A stretch of DNA of 52,542 nt from Methanolobus sp. (GTDB lineage: Archaea; Halobacteriota; Methanosarcinia; Methanosarcinales; Methanosarcinaceae): positions 1 through 52,542 of the forward strand of contig NZ_JADQBZ010000016.1 of the NCBI RefSeq assembly GCF_016278365.1, written 5' to 3'. The notes below the pieces were generated by a model, which saw only the letters and a list, made by a program, of their open reading frames with translations, did not search any database and was not told the origin of the DNA. Positions 34,601 through 45,275 of this stretch are shown here, in pieces (the stretch's first letter is position 1; each line of letters starts with the position of its first letter). A program made the translations under genes and the position numbers.

Positions 34601-35686
34601 TTCTTGTGTGTTGCCTAACATATCATATTGATAAATGTTCTTATATACATCCCCGGAATTCCCTTCCAGGAATAAGACATTTGATCTGTTTCCCAGAGAA
34701 TAAGAGTAATATGAAATATAGAAGTAACCTTCATTTGCACCCCAGTTTGTCCCCCAGCTATTCTTTGCTAAAAATGCTCCCTCACCAGGAGGCCTTGATG
34801 ATTCGGGAAAATTATCCATGGAAAAAGAGTCATCCCAGCCGACTAATAAAACAGCATGCCCCCCATCATAATCTGATGTGGGATTGTAATATGTGGTATA
34901 CGGACTTTCTTCATTGCTAGCATTAACCAGCCAGGCAATACTGGTATAAAGTGCACCGTGTTCATAAATTGTTTGCTTTAGAACATTATTGTCAAGTGGG
35001 CCTGATCTAAGAGGAAGAAAATATATGTTGTTGACAGTTATTTGTTTTTCAATGTCATTGGGCGATAGATGATAAGAATGATTGTAGGGATCATCACTTT
35101 CCAAAACAGGTCCATCTCCTCTAGTATAATAAGCAGCTGCCATATAGGCATTACCGCCTTCTTCAGCATCAAAATGATGTTCATATGAACTTCCTGCCCA
35201 GATATTTAAAAGGTTTTTCATATGATTTTCAGAGAAATTCCATTCAATACCAGTTGCCCTAAGTTGGTTTGATTCAAGAGAACCCTGCGAAGCGAATGCC
35301 CAACACGATCCCACAGGACCCTGGTCTTTGACAGGTGTAACATAATTTAAGTCTCGGAGATCAAATGCCACAGGTAAACCTGGATCTATATCTAATAAAC
35401 TGATCTCTGAATTTTTGGGCGGTGTTAGGTGAATATGATCAATAGGAGCGGGAATCTCTCCTAATGCATTTACCCGGTTTGATTCAGAATACATGTTCAG
35501 ATCAACATTAAACCCTTCTGTATTATTCTCTTTAAGGGTTGACATATATGCACTGAATTCAGGATTAAATTCTTCTACATAATATGTACCAGAGGCAGCA
35601 AAAGATATTGTACTAAACATGCAAAAAATGATCAAGCCTATGGAAATTAGTTTCCAAAAAGTATATGTTTTCAATAGATCCACCAT
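31655..35686 (-). CDS. Surface protein: papain-like (C1A) protease fused to NosD beta-helix
   Basis: A 1343-aa protein. The signal peptide is near 6-31 (LISIGLIIFCMFSTISFAAS). A propeptide-like stretch to about 105 precedes a C1A cysteine protease (106-335) with oxyanion Gln122 and nucleophile Cys128 (QGPVGSCWAF), His277 (GGHAVLLVGWDD) and Asn309 (AKNSWGTNWG). A lectin-like beta domain follows (about 340-510), then NosD/beta-helix repeats (about 520-920), beta modules shared with the 898-aa protein at 3148-5844 (LRFGPSGTSFSQ; VIYTYTSEDGWIALET; SHFSLYALFG), and a membrane helix (FVPWVIGIVLVIGLGLIYG) with a basic end. All catalytic residues are present, so a surface protease is likely. ATG at 35686 or TTG at 35674 could start it; the latter has GGTGGATC correctly placed. 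Confidence 0.9.
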   Translation of the reverse strand: MVDLLKTYTFWKLISIGLIIFCMFSTISFAASGTYYVEEFNPEFSAYMSTLKENNTEGFNVDLNMYSESNRVNALGEIPAPIDHIHLTPPKNSEISLLDIDPGLPVAFDLRDLNYVTPVKDQGPVGSCWAFASQGSLESNQLRATGIEWNFSENHMKNLLNIWAGSSYEHHFDAEEGGNAYMAAAYYTRGDGPVLESDDPYNHSYHLSPNDIEKQITVNNIYFLPLRSGPLDNNVLKQTIYEHGALYTSIAWLVNASNEESPYTTYYNPTSDYDGGHAVLLVGWDDSFSMDNFPESSRPPGEGAFLAKNSWGTNWGANEGYFYISYYSYSLGNRSNVLFLEGNSGDVYKNIYQYDMLGNTQEIGYNQTHAWASNIFRSDTDEAIKAIGFYTTTSNTNYNISIYLDPEDPVVSPISNNICLDGLTGSKEFAGYHTVELPDPIVILENINFSIVIEFEHDSYQYLIPVESPIANYSSQATSGPGESFISQNGTVWEDIGSSLGNVCIKAFTVDGPREVYVGENKEYGNISAAMDVANNGDTIIVSDGIYTENMLIDKEIVIRSENGSAKTIIKPATTAEPVFNLTADNISISGFNITSGSADVNYGIYVSSVSSCNISNNLISGFYIGLLFYDSCDNVIMNNRLNSNLMNVYFGDSTKNIFTNNTLISSDFNFGVYGPELDHFIHYIDDSNTVNGKTLYYWINVSDAEIPYDAGQVYVVNSSNVTVKDIEISHGFDGIAFVHTDNSMIKNVTAIYNDYAISLINSSSNIVDGIRTDDNYHGIYVEHSEHNTFIHNVISNSNYDGIFVYESNYNNFTGNTANNNCIDSILWTCSGIYLEASDNNSLIRNIANFNSESGIHLRGSDNNTLIQNTVNSNSLMGIYLYGSANNILTENIANENIFSSIVPGGVTLDRSSFEKDPAEIKIIKKHDPVKNDVTLNSISISGIDISPGSGISLISSPDNSLTANQVLNNTYEFAAMGSENVTVNDLILSCDNASLSFLTDAYTLRLTGNDSHDTSLLGKTNVNGYIDLFRSVPAHLDNMPVTFSYDDCGMSSVGESSVSLYRLNGNEWVKVANTVLNINDNYVSAAISAVDANPLINDAVFETYEATFSLFKDLENSLSDSFAVNSGSSAMAKERRDGTISYLPVGNEGEIKDDFIVSSSSGSTTITLYNGTKATDPLGDPVDRIIVTTPASLPEDVPAELLWSGIYLRFGPSGTSFSQDIMLTIDFDQQDLEGRSPVIYTYTSEDGWIALETTVDWENGRATAYISHFSLYALFGTDSEPVKEVSFEPALENTEQVLVEEAPVEESADEKGFGFVPWVIGIVLVIGLGLIYGNKKKNNNGL

Positions 35687-36384
35687 TTTATTTAAATAAA
35701 TGTTAGATGTGCATTATTACAATAGTAGAGTGCGCTTTATTATAAAGTTATCTATATATTATAAATAATATGATGGTGTCGGATCAAAACCTTCTTTGTG
35801 ACTATTCAGCCTGCTATTATCAGCTTATTGATGTTGATTTCATCGAAAATGATATGTTTGGTTACCAATAAATCAAAAATTAAAAAAGGAATCAATAGCA
35901 ACAATCAAAAGAAATGATACCAAAGAAATTTGCCAATCAGATATTTGATTAAATGGCTGTTGATAATGTTTTTAGTGGGTTGAATTGTTACTCCTCTTTT
36001 TTAAATATATGATAGATCCAAGCGCTTACTGTCCACAAAACCCCAGATCTTTATGTTTTTGTTGCTTTTCACCTTAATTCTAGGATAGCAGCCTAAATTG
36101 ATGACAACATAATGGAAGAAGGCACAAATGAATGCAAAAAGAGAATCGAAATACAGAAAACAGCCCTGTAGAAAACCTATCTAAATCAACATCATCTGGT
36201 CAATTTTGGAAAGGCCGATCAATAATAGTTAGTACATTTTCAATTATTGCCAACTATTGTTTTCTCTGAATAATGAGGGTTTTTACGGAGCTGAAGTTCG
36301 CAATACATAAATAAACTGAACTCCCATAATAATTGATAACAGGTAAACAAATTGTCTGTATCGCAAATAAAGGGGGTTATAGTA
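35687..36384. other. Long gene-free region with a repeat and insertion-sequence scars
   Basis: About 700 AT-rich bases. The promoter of the protease gene should lie near 35690-35770 (TATATATT-like elements). Bases 35987-36070 are an inverted copy of 29648-29738. CTGTAGAAAACCTAT at 36166-36180 recurs at 11507. No gene-like frame was seen. Confidence 0.4.
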
Positions 36385-36924
36385 GTGACAGTTCCAGTGA
36401 TAACACCAGCTTCTTCTTTACAGGGAGAGAAGGTGGTAAACAGAAAAGGTGAAGAACTTGGAGAGATTAAGGAGGTTGTACTTGATCTGACAAGTAATTC
36501 GATTGCTTATGTTGTGATATCCTTTGGTGGTTTTATGGGGGTTGGCAACAAGCTTTTCGGCATACCTCTCTCATCTTTGACTATGAATATTGATGAAAAT
36601 ATCTATATTCTCGATATCGATAAAGAAAGATTGAAAGAAGCTCCGGGATTTGACAGAGACAAGTGGCTGAACCTTTCTAATGAAGCCAGGACCGAGTATG
36701 CAGCTTGCGTTTATGAGCATTATGACTATAAATGTCCTTATACTGAAACTGAGATAATCGGCGAAAGTGTGCACTCAAGGGACAGGTCTTTAGAAGAGCC
36801 CAGTGGGCGTACCCTTCATGAGTTGGGAGGCATCAAAACCGAAAGCCAGACCATCCAGAGCATGGGCAATATTAAGACCGGAGGCGGAACTCTTAAATCA
36901 CCTAGAGGGAGATCAGGAAAATAA
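36385..36924 (+). CDS. PRC-barrel domain protein
   Basis: A 179-aa cytosolic protein. Residues 5-80 form a PRC-barrel (SSLQGEKVVNRKGEELGEIK then EVVLDLTSNSIAYVVISFGG, GNKLFGIPLSSLT), a fold of photosynthetic reaction centre H subunits and RimM. Then a middle segment (DRDKWLNLSNEARTEYAACV) and a low-complexity polar tail (GGIKTESQTIQSMGNIKTGG). GTG at 36385 lies after GGGGG; the frame is open from a TTG at 36352. Function in archaea unclear. Confidence 0.75.
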   Translation: MTVPVITPASSLQGEKVVNRKGEELGEIKEVVLDLTSNSIAYVVISFGGFMGVGNKLFGIPLSSLTMNIDENIYILDIDKERLKEAPGFDRDKWLNLSNEARTEYAACVYEHYDYKCPYTETEIIGESVHSRDRSLEEPSGRTLHELGGIKTESQTIQSMGNIKTGGGTLKSPRGRSGK

Positions 36925-37490
36925 CCTAGTTGTCGGGAAGTCATAGTTTTAATTTTTAATATCAAAAGCTATTCCTTCCCAATAAGTACACTTGCATGCA
37001 GCTACATATCCGAATATTGCCAGTGCATAGACTGAAAGTAAAAATACCAGTAATCTCCCTTCAATTGTTTTTGGCCAGTACTAACTACCAATCGTTACCA
37101 CGATCATGCCTGTTTACCAGAGTGCATCTCCGCAGGAGCTGAAGTTAGGTTACAGGCATCCTTCCTCAATTTATCGTAAACCTCCCCGGTCTAAAGACGG
37201 GGGAATGCATATCGGGATACTTCTTCAAATAATATTCCTCTTGAAACCGGTCTAAGTTATGCATGTTTCCTGAAAAAGATACTAAGCAACTCTTATTCTG
37301 ATTGGAAGAGGAGAAGATTTTCTAAGGGTACATTGCATTTTATAAAAAAATACAGAGGCAGACTAACATTTGCTCTAAATGCTCGGTTAGAGAAAGGTTC
37401 CCTGTGGATTCAATTACCCACAAGATGTTGAAGGGAACCTTATGATCAAATGATCGTCAGCCATTATATGGGAGGGAGTTGATGTTACGA
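36925..37490. other. Gene-free region with IS605-like hairpin and an orphan reading frame
   Basis: About 560 bases. CCCCGGTCT/AGACGGGG (37184-37202) forms a hairpin of the IS605-end type (TTTAG loop on the minus strand). Bases about 37270-37440 hold a plus-strand frame (FSKGTLHFIKKYRGRLTFAL then NARLEKGSLWIQL) without a start; it looks like decayed coding DNA of unknown family. No intact gene seen. Confidence 0.4.
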
Positions 37491-39716
<2,226 letters not shown>

Positions 39717-39760
39717 TTATATCGATTGATGTTGGTGACAATGGGAGACTTGAAAGATTG

Positions 39761-39990
39761 CTAGAAGAACGTCACATCACTTTTCATGCTTGCGTGCCTG
39801 AGCTCATCAGCAGCATGCTGTATAAGTTCGGCTGCAGCCTCCTCTTTCATAGGGCCCTTGATGACCTTAGCTCCTACCCAGTACTGGTAATATGCAAGCC
39901 ATTCATCTGCAAGAGCTTCGTTAGTGATTCTATCAGATCATTGACGTCTACTCCGAGATTTTCGAGCAATTGGATTCCTTTAGTTCCCAT
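39761..39990 (-). pseudogene. Ferritin-like (Dps/bacterioferritin-type) gene, frameshifted
   Basis: It starts MGTKGIQLLENLGVDVNDLI, shifts frame near the ESLT segment, and continues in another frame as NEALADEWLAYYQYWVGAKV then IKGPMKEEAAAELIQHAADE, containing the di-iron-type Glu and ELRHA residues of ferritin-like proteins. It ends early (SDVTFF), so the second half of the four-helix bundle is missing. Its place between prx and katG fits an iron-detoxifying partner that has been lost. Confidence 0.75.
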
Positions 39991-40022
39991 TTTTGCCACC
40001 TGTTTTTTCAATGATACGATAT

Positions 40023-40694
40023 TTAGGATTGTTTCCTGAAGCACATGAACCAGTCAAGGCAGTATGTGTTTGCATCCTTGGTCTCAACTCTCTCCTTTGC
40101 GACTCCGCATGATCCCGGCGGCGGAATGATGACATCTTCCCCAGGCTGCCAGTTAGCCGGTGTTGCAACACCTTCAGCGTCAGATTTCTGCATGGCTTTA
40201 AGCAGTCTCATAACCTCGTCCATGTTCCTTCCGTTTGAGAGCGGGTAGTAGAGTATAGCCCTTATCTTGGCCTTCGGGTCCATGAAGAATACCGCTCTCA
40301 CAGCCTGGGTATCGGAAGCACTTGGCTGGAGCATGCCGAATTTCTTTGCAACGGTCATCTTGAGGTCTTCAATGACAGGGAAAGTCACCTCTACATTCTT
40401 CATCCCTTTGTATTCTATCTTCTCCTTGATGGTACGAAGCCAGGCGATATGTGCATAGATGCTGTCGATGGACAATCCAATGAGTTCACAGTTCAGCGCT
40501 TTGAAATCCCCTTGCATGCTTGCAAATGTCATGAACTCTGTTGTGCATACCGGCGTGAAATCTGCCGGGTGACTGAACAGGATTACCCATTTGCCTTTGT
40601 AGTCTTTTGGGAAATTGATCTCTCCCATGGTTGTCTTTGCTGTGAATGATGGTGCGTCTTCGCCTATAAGTGGCATTGTGCATACTTCTTCCAT
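40023..40694 (-). CDS. Peroxiredoxin, archaeal Prx6-type
   Basis: A 223-aa thiol peroxidase. The peroxidatic Cys50 lies in ADFTPVCTTEF, with conserved Thr and the downstream Arg of the active site. Cys212 and Cys218 in TYCLDWFMC have the six-residue spacing of the decameric archaeal enzymes such as Aeropyrum Tpx. The gene begins two bases after the Fur-family stop, so the two are co-transcribed. It reduces hydrogen peroxide and alkyl peroxides. Confidence 0.93.
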   Translation of the reverse strand: MEEVCTMPLIGEDAPSFTAKTTMGEINFPKDYKGKWVILFSHPADFTPVCTTEFMTFASMQGDFKALNCELIGLSIDSIYAHIAWLRTIKEKIEYKGMKNVEVTFPVIEDLKMTVAKKFGMLQPSASDTQAVRAVFFMDPKAKIRAILYYPLSNGRNMDEVMRLLKAMQKSDAEGVATPANWQPGEDVIIPPPGSCGVAKERVETKDANTYCLDWFMCFRKQS

Positions 40695-40696
40695 AT

Positions 40697-41074
40697 TTAA
40701 TCCTCCCTACATTCTTTACAGAATCCGTAAAAGTTCGTATCTGTAGTCTCTACTTCAAAGTCTTCTATATCCCCCGCTATCTTCAGCGAGTAATCTGTCA
40801 GTTCCTCTGATTCGTAATCAGATATCCTCCCACAACCTATGCATATGATGTGGTGGTGCGGTACAAGATTTGCCTCAAACCTGGAAACTCCCTTGATATT
40901 CACCTCTTTGACAAGGCCTTTCTCGGCTAGGAACCTCAGATTATTATATACAGTGGCTTTGCTGATCCTGGTCAGTTTTTTCCTCACGCCTTCGTACACA
41001 TCATCGACGGTTGGATGCCCGTCGAATTCCTTGAGGAACTCTAGGATCTCTATCCGCTGATTAGTGTATTTTAT
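40697..41074 (-). CDS. Fur/PerR-family metalloregulator with no canonical start codon
   Basis: A Fur-family repressor. The winged helix (KYTNQRIEILEFLKEFDGHP; KATVYNNLRFLAEKGLV) is followed by the metal site PHHHIICIGCG, and the Cys-x-x-Cys CKEC near the end completes the structural zinc site with CIGC. The family N-terminus begins at codon ATA (41074) in the row ATA AAA TAC ACT; no ATG, GTG or TTG exists between there and an upstream stop. The first GTG in frame (40999) would delete the first third of the winged helix. Either ATA initiates, or the gene has lost its start. Directly upstream of prx, with katG in the same cluster, it is probably a peroxide-sensing PerR. Confidence 0.8.
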   Translation of the reverse strand: MKYTNQRIEILEFLKEFDGHPTVDDVYEGVRKKLTRISKATVYNNLRFLAEKGLVKEVNIKGVSRFEANLVPHHHIICIGCGRISDYESEELTDYSLKIAGDIEDFEVETTDTNFYGFCKECRED

Positions 41075-41840
41075 GCCTTCGGTATCCGTCTGTGATCCTT
41101 CCTTCTCTGTTTGTCTTTACCGGTTGTGCTTATTTTTAACAAATCCTTTTTAACAGTAAATACTAATTAATACTTTTTATTATTTAAAGTTAATTACTGA
41201 TAAACAGCTCATACTTGTTCGGATAAAAACAAAGCTAAAATATGCCACAAGTACTCTCAGTGATGTTCAAAAAGAAAAGATGAAGACTAGTGGCAGATCA
41301 AAGCCATTCGATCCTACTGTCAAGCTGATGCAGCATCCGGACTGTTTTTGCGCATGTGATGTATACGTAAAAGGAAAGGGCATCATGTGGAGTTTTGATG
41401 CCCTTGGGAGGCTCCTGTCTTCAATTCCACATTATTCACCAAGTAAACCACCTCGTCTGGGTTGATGGAGTTGTTTAGAGACTTTAAGGGGATTTTGGGT
41501 TCAAGGTGGGAAATTGGGAATAATGTTTTACTTATTCACAGGAGGGGGCAAAATAATGTAATAGGGTGCCCTAAACATTCTTTTATTCACTCCCCGTGTC
41601 CGATTTAATATCTTATATGATATGATATACCCTTATCGAAACTACCTTCTGACATAGTAAAGTAATTGCACAGTATAGTAAACATATCATTAAATTAAAT
41701 CTAAATAATGATGTATCGACATTGTTTATTATACTTTTTGATATCCTACAATTCTTGTACTTGTGGGATTCTCCCGCATACTTCTAAAAATATTATCTGA
41801 GTATATATATACCTATCGAAATTCTCTTTCTCATAATGAA
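41075..41840. other. Gene-free region upstream of the redox cluster
   Basis: The first 100 bases hold the probable promoter of the Fur/PerR operon (TTTAAATAATAAAAAG-type AT-rich sequence). A plus-strand frame at 41280-41465 (FDPTVKLMQHPDCFCACDVY then VKGKGIMWSFDAL) has gene-like composition but no recognisable family or ribosome binding site. Several TATATATA-like elements follow. Confidence 0.4.
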
Positions 41841-41889
41841 AATTAAGTATAGATTAGAAAGAGAAATATACTCTTGCAGTTTTCCCTGT

Positions 41890-42235
41890 TGAGAGGAACA
41901 AAACAAAGGTTGATTACCTCACTTATTTTATAGATCTTATCAAGGAACTGAAACTCTGTATCAAGGTGCTTTGTCTGGAGCGTGAGTTCTACTCTCTAGA
42001 TGTATTCGAGTTCTTACAGAACAATGAGGTCCCTCCCATTACACCCGTAGTAAGGAAGGGAAAAGAAATCAAACAATTACTTGATGGCAGAAAAGCAAGG
42101 TCTGCTGAATATGTAATGAGGAATGCTCAAAAGAAGAAGTTCACCTGGATATTGTAATTGGTATCAAGTATCTGAAAGGTAAAAGAGGTAAATATGGATG
42201 TGAGAACCTTGGTTTTGTTTTTATGGAGTTAACAG
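41890..42235 (+). pseudogene. DDE transposase fragment
   Basis: Encodes LEREFYSLDVFEFLQNNEVP then PITPVVRKGKEIKQLL and SAEYVMRNAQKKKFTWIL, then continues with shifts (IGIKYLKGKRGKYGCENLGF). This is the 'DREFYS' middle segment of an archaeal IS4/IS5-like transposase, distantly like that at 26265. Both ends are lost. Confidence 0.65.
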
Positions 42236-42297
42236 GCCTCCAAGAAAGGTTAGTACTGTTTACAGAAGACGGTTTGCTATTGAATCTGCAATCTTAC

Positions 42298-42450
42298 AGA
42301 CAGAGACATCAATGCATCTATCAACATCAAGAAAATAGCATTGAGTAACTTAAACACCGCAGGAACTGCGGGAAGAGCCGATGGACTCACTGGCACAAGC
42401 CAGGGGAACGAAGTAGGAAGCCATCGGTTTTAACCGGTGGTAGTTCACGT
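42298..42450 (+). pseudogene. tnpB 3' end with IS605-type right-end hairpin
   Basis: DRDINASINIKKIALSNLNT then AGTAGRADGL is the final Asp motif and tail of a TnpB. GGAAGCCATCGGTTTTAACC then GGTGGTAGTTCAC (42416-42448) is the right-end hairpin, matching the layout after the tnpB at 12487. Confidence 0.75.
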
Positions 42451-42567
42451 AGAGAAGAACTACCGCCTGGATTTTTGCTCCGGCACCCATAAAATGTGAC
42501 ATTACCAAAAGAACTATATACATCTTAATATTATCAGATTTATTATATAATAAAAGGTTGTTATAAT

Positions 42568-42885
42568 ATGCAAACTTCACAATTGACCGGCCCGGACATT
42601 ATCAATATGGCAAAACATGCCATATTAAGCCTTGACAAGAGAGAAGCTGAATGTGCTGCAAGAGAAGCACTGGAAGCAGGTCTTGATCCTATAATGCTTA
42701 TCGAGAAGGGGTTCGTAGCCGGTATGAAGGAAATAGGGGACATGTTCGAGGAAGACAAGATCACCATGACGCAGATATTTGCAGCCTCAAAAATAATGGA
42801 TGCCGGTATAAATATTCTCAAACCCTGGATGGACAGCCCCGAACACAAATTCTGCCTTTTCGGCAATATAGCCATGAACGTTTGA
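42568..42885 (+). CDS. Methyltransferase corrinoid protein, N-terminal cap domain only
   Basis: A 105-aa protein covering the helical B12-binding-2 cap of MtbC/MttC-type corrinoid proteins: GPDIINMAKHAILSLDKREA, then LEAGLDPIMLIEKGFVAGMK and IGDMFEEDKITMTQIFAASK. Full-length relatives have about 215 aa and continue into a Rossmann domain with DxHxxG that carries cobalamin; here the frame ends after LFGNIAMNV, at the inter-domain hinge. It is probably a truncated remnant, though its start region is intact (TTATATAAT about 25 bases upstream of the ATG, and a ribosome-binding-like AAGG). No matching methyltransferase gene is nearby. Confidence 0.75.
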   Translation: MQTSQLTGPDIINMAKHAILSLDKREAECAAREALEAGLDPIMLIEKGFVAGMKEIGDMFEEDKITMTQIFAASKIMDAGINILKPWMDSPEHKFCLFGNIAMNV

Positions 42886-43000
42886 CAGGTCTTGGGCTTA
42901 AGCCCTCCTCAACCTCAGGTCATCAGGGGTTTTACAGCCTCTTTCTCTTTTAAGTGGTATTTTATCAGATCTGATCCTATATAGGTTCTGTTCCTCTTTT

Positions 43001-44380
43001 TCAGTTCAGTATGTTCATCCATCCCTGTACAAGTATGACCAGAACAATTAAAGGCAGTAAATATCGTACATAGGGGCTGACCCACCTGGGGATTTTCCCT
43101 CCTATTCCTGTATTTGCTTCTTCTAAAAACCTGTCCCATCCCCAGCCTCTTTTTAGTGTACAGAACATTACGATCGAGATCGCACCTATGGGGAGGATAT
43201 TGTTGCTGAAAATGAAATCCTCCAGGTCCAATATCCCACTGCCGGGGCCAAATGGCTGTATACCGCTTAAAGGACCAAAGCTCAATGCACACGGGAGCGA
43301 AAGGATGAATATGGCGATGGCATTAATTATAGATGCCTTCCTGCGGTTCCATTTCCACTCATCGATAGTGAAGGCCATTATATTTTCAAATATTGCAATA
43401 ACCGTTGACATAGCAGCAAAAGATAGGAACGCGAAGAATAGGAAACCCCACGCTTGTCCTCCGGCCATCTGGTTGAATATGTTGGGGAGGGTCACAAAAA
43501 GAAGCTGAGGTCCTGAGCCGGGTTCAATCCCGAAGGCAAAAGCTGCAGGAAATATAGCAAGTCCTGCAAGCAAGGCAACAGAAGTATCAAGCGCAACCAC
43601 ATTAATGGCTTCGCCGGGGAGGGATCTCTCCTTCCCTATATAGCTGCCAAATATAGCCATTCCTCCGGCACCTGCACTTAGGGTGAAGAAAGCCTGTCCC
43701 ATGGCTGCGGAGATTGCGTCCCTGTCAATAAGACTGAAGTCGGGTTCAAGATAAAAACTAATTCCTGCGGAAGCTCCCGGAAGTGTCACAGATTTAAAGA
43801 CCAGCAGCAGCAAAATCACAAAAAGACCTATCATAAGATACTTGCTTACCTTCTCGGCTCCTTTGCGAAGTCCTTTTGAGCATACCCAGAACCCGGTAAA
43901 CACGACAAAGGCCATCCAGAAAACAATTTCTATGGTGTTACCGAGGAAAGCCCCGAAAAAAGAAGCTATCTCCTGAGGTCCAAGCCCGTTAAAGTTTCCT
44001 GCCATTGAATAATACATATATGCAAGTCCCCAGCCCGCTACAGTAGTATAGAACATAACGAGCAGCACGTTCCCTATGATCCCCATGTATCCGAAAACAT
44101 GCCATTTACTGCCCGCAGGCTCCAGTTGTCTCATGGCCCCGGCAATGTTCAGCTTACCTGCTCTACCTATTGAGTATTCCATGATGAGGATTGGCAGCCC
44201 AAGTAATACGAGAAATGCGAGATAGATCAGGACAAAAGCCGCCCCTCCGTATTGGCCGGTAACATAAGGGAAACGCCATATATTACCAAGGCCTATGGCG
44301 CATCCGGCTGATATTAATATAAAGCCGGTCCTGCTTGCCAGTTGTTCCCTTTCCATGTTGAAATGTTCTTTGCCTGTCAT
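43001..44380 (-). CDS. Neurotransmitter:sodium symporter (SNF) family transporter
   Basis: A 459-aa membrane protein with about eleven helices in the LeuT fold. The first helix (GFILISAGCAIGLGNIWRFP) contains the unwound Gly-rich sodium and substrate site and the NIWRFPY signature. The sequence LFFAFLSFAAMSTVIAIFEN resembles the helix-8 sodium site. Bacterial and archaeal members import amino acids with Na+. It ends at WMNILN, an eleven-helix form like many prokaryotic members. Convergent with the truncated corrinoid gene. Confidence 0.92.
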   Translation of the reverse strand: MTGKEHFNMEREQLASRTGFILISAGCAIGLGNIWRFPYVTGQYGGAAFVLIYLAFLVLLGLPILIMEYSIGRAGKLNIAGAMRQLEPAGSKWHVFGYMGIIGNVLLVMFYTTVAGWGLAYMYYSMAGNFNGLGPQEIASFFGAFLGNTIEIVFWMAFVVFTGFWVCSKGLRKGAEKVSKYLMIGLFVILLLLVFKSVTLPGASAGISFYLEPDFSLIDRDAISAAMGQAFFTLSAGAGGMAIFGSYIGKERSLPGEAINVVALDTSVALLAGLAIFPAAFAFGIEPGSGPQLLFVTLPNIFNQMAGGQAWGFLFFAFLSFAAMSTVIAIFENIMAFTIDEWKWNRRKASIINAIAIFILSLPCALSFGPLSGIQPFGPGSGILDLEDFIFSNNILPIGAISIVMFCTLKRGWGWDRFLEEANTGIGGKIPRWVSPYVRYLLPLIVLVILVQGWMNILN

Positions 44381-44527
44381 TTTTTCTCATCGCTTTCTTT
44401 TAAAAGGAAGTGAAAGGTCTTAGAGTCCTTCTTTGTAGTTTTGTCAGTATATAGGAAATAAATATACTTATATTCTACTCCTGTTTCTTAAAATAATCAG
44501 TTACACATAGATTCTAAGGAACCTGAC
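44381..44527. other. Promoter region of the SNF transporter
   Basis: TATAGGAAATAAATATACTTATATT at about 44448-44474 is AT-rich and contains TATA-like elements for the minus-strand transporter. No gene seen. Confidence 0.35.
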
Positions 44528-45275
44528 ATGATAGGAATACTTCAGGCAGTTGGGGTACCTTTTGGTCCAAAATCCATTCTCAAATAAGGAGGACTGACAA
44601 GAGGAAATATGGCTTGACATCCTAAATGTCCATTATGGAAAAGTAAAACCTAAAGATATTGAAGAGAAGCACTCTAACCTCTATGCTATTTCAAAGCTTG
44701 CTGTTAGCACTCCTAATGTATGGAACAGGTTCAAGAAGCTCAATAAAGGCAAACCTTGGAAGGAGCAGATCAAGCCTTTCAATTTCTGTATGGTTGGCTT
44801 TCAGGCAATAGAGGAAGATGGAAAAGCAATCAAACCTCTAGCTCCTTATTGTGACGATCCTCAAACAATAGTGCATGAGCCATTCATTGACTATGAAACA
44901 GGAGAGATCATGCAAGGATCACACTATTTCAAGTCGTTGAGTAAAACCATATTACAGTATGCAGAGCACCCTGAACATAAGTTTGAAGGGGATATTGGCA
45001 TATTGGAGAGAAAACATGTCCATGCAGATGGCATTCTCTACATCGGAAAAGAAGCAAACAATATTGATGAAGAGGAATTAGAGCTTCAGAGAGCCCAGAC
45101 ATTCATTGATGAGGAATCCATTAAACAGAAAATATTGGCTTTGACTCCAAAAGAAGCAAGAGAATATGGAATAATGCAAAGGAGCACCCTCAAGCGAATG
45201 AAGGATAGGATTCAAAGTGATGGAAGATTCAATTTCAGGACAAAAGAGGTGAGGAAATTGGTAAGTAGATTTTAA
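44528..45275 (+). pseudogene. Gene of unknown family with early stop and frameshift
   Basis: ATG at 44528 begins MIGILQAVGVPFGPKSILK, then a stop; the frame resumes at about 44597 (EIWLDILNVHYGKVKPKDIE) and stays open to 45275. The open part (44790-45275, 161 codons from its first ATG) contains VHEPFIDYETGEIMQGSHYF, GDIGILERKHVHADGILYIG and a helix-turn-helix-like end (LTPKEAREYGIMQRSTLKRM). The continuity of sense across the break shows a single former gene of about 245 codons. I do not recognise the family; the tail suggests nucleic-acid binding. Confidence 0.6.
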
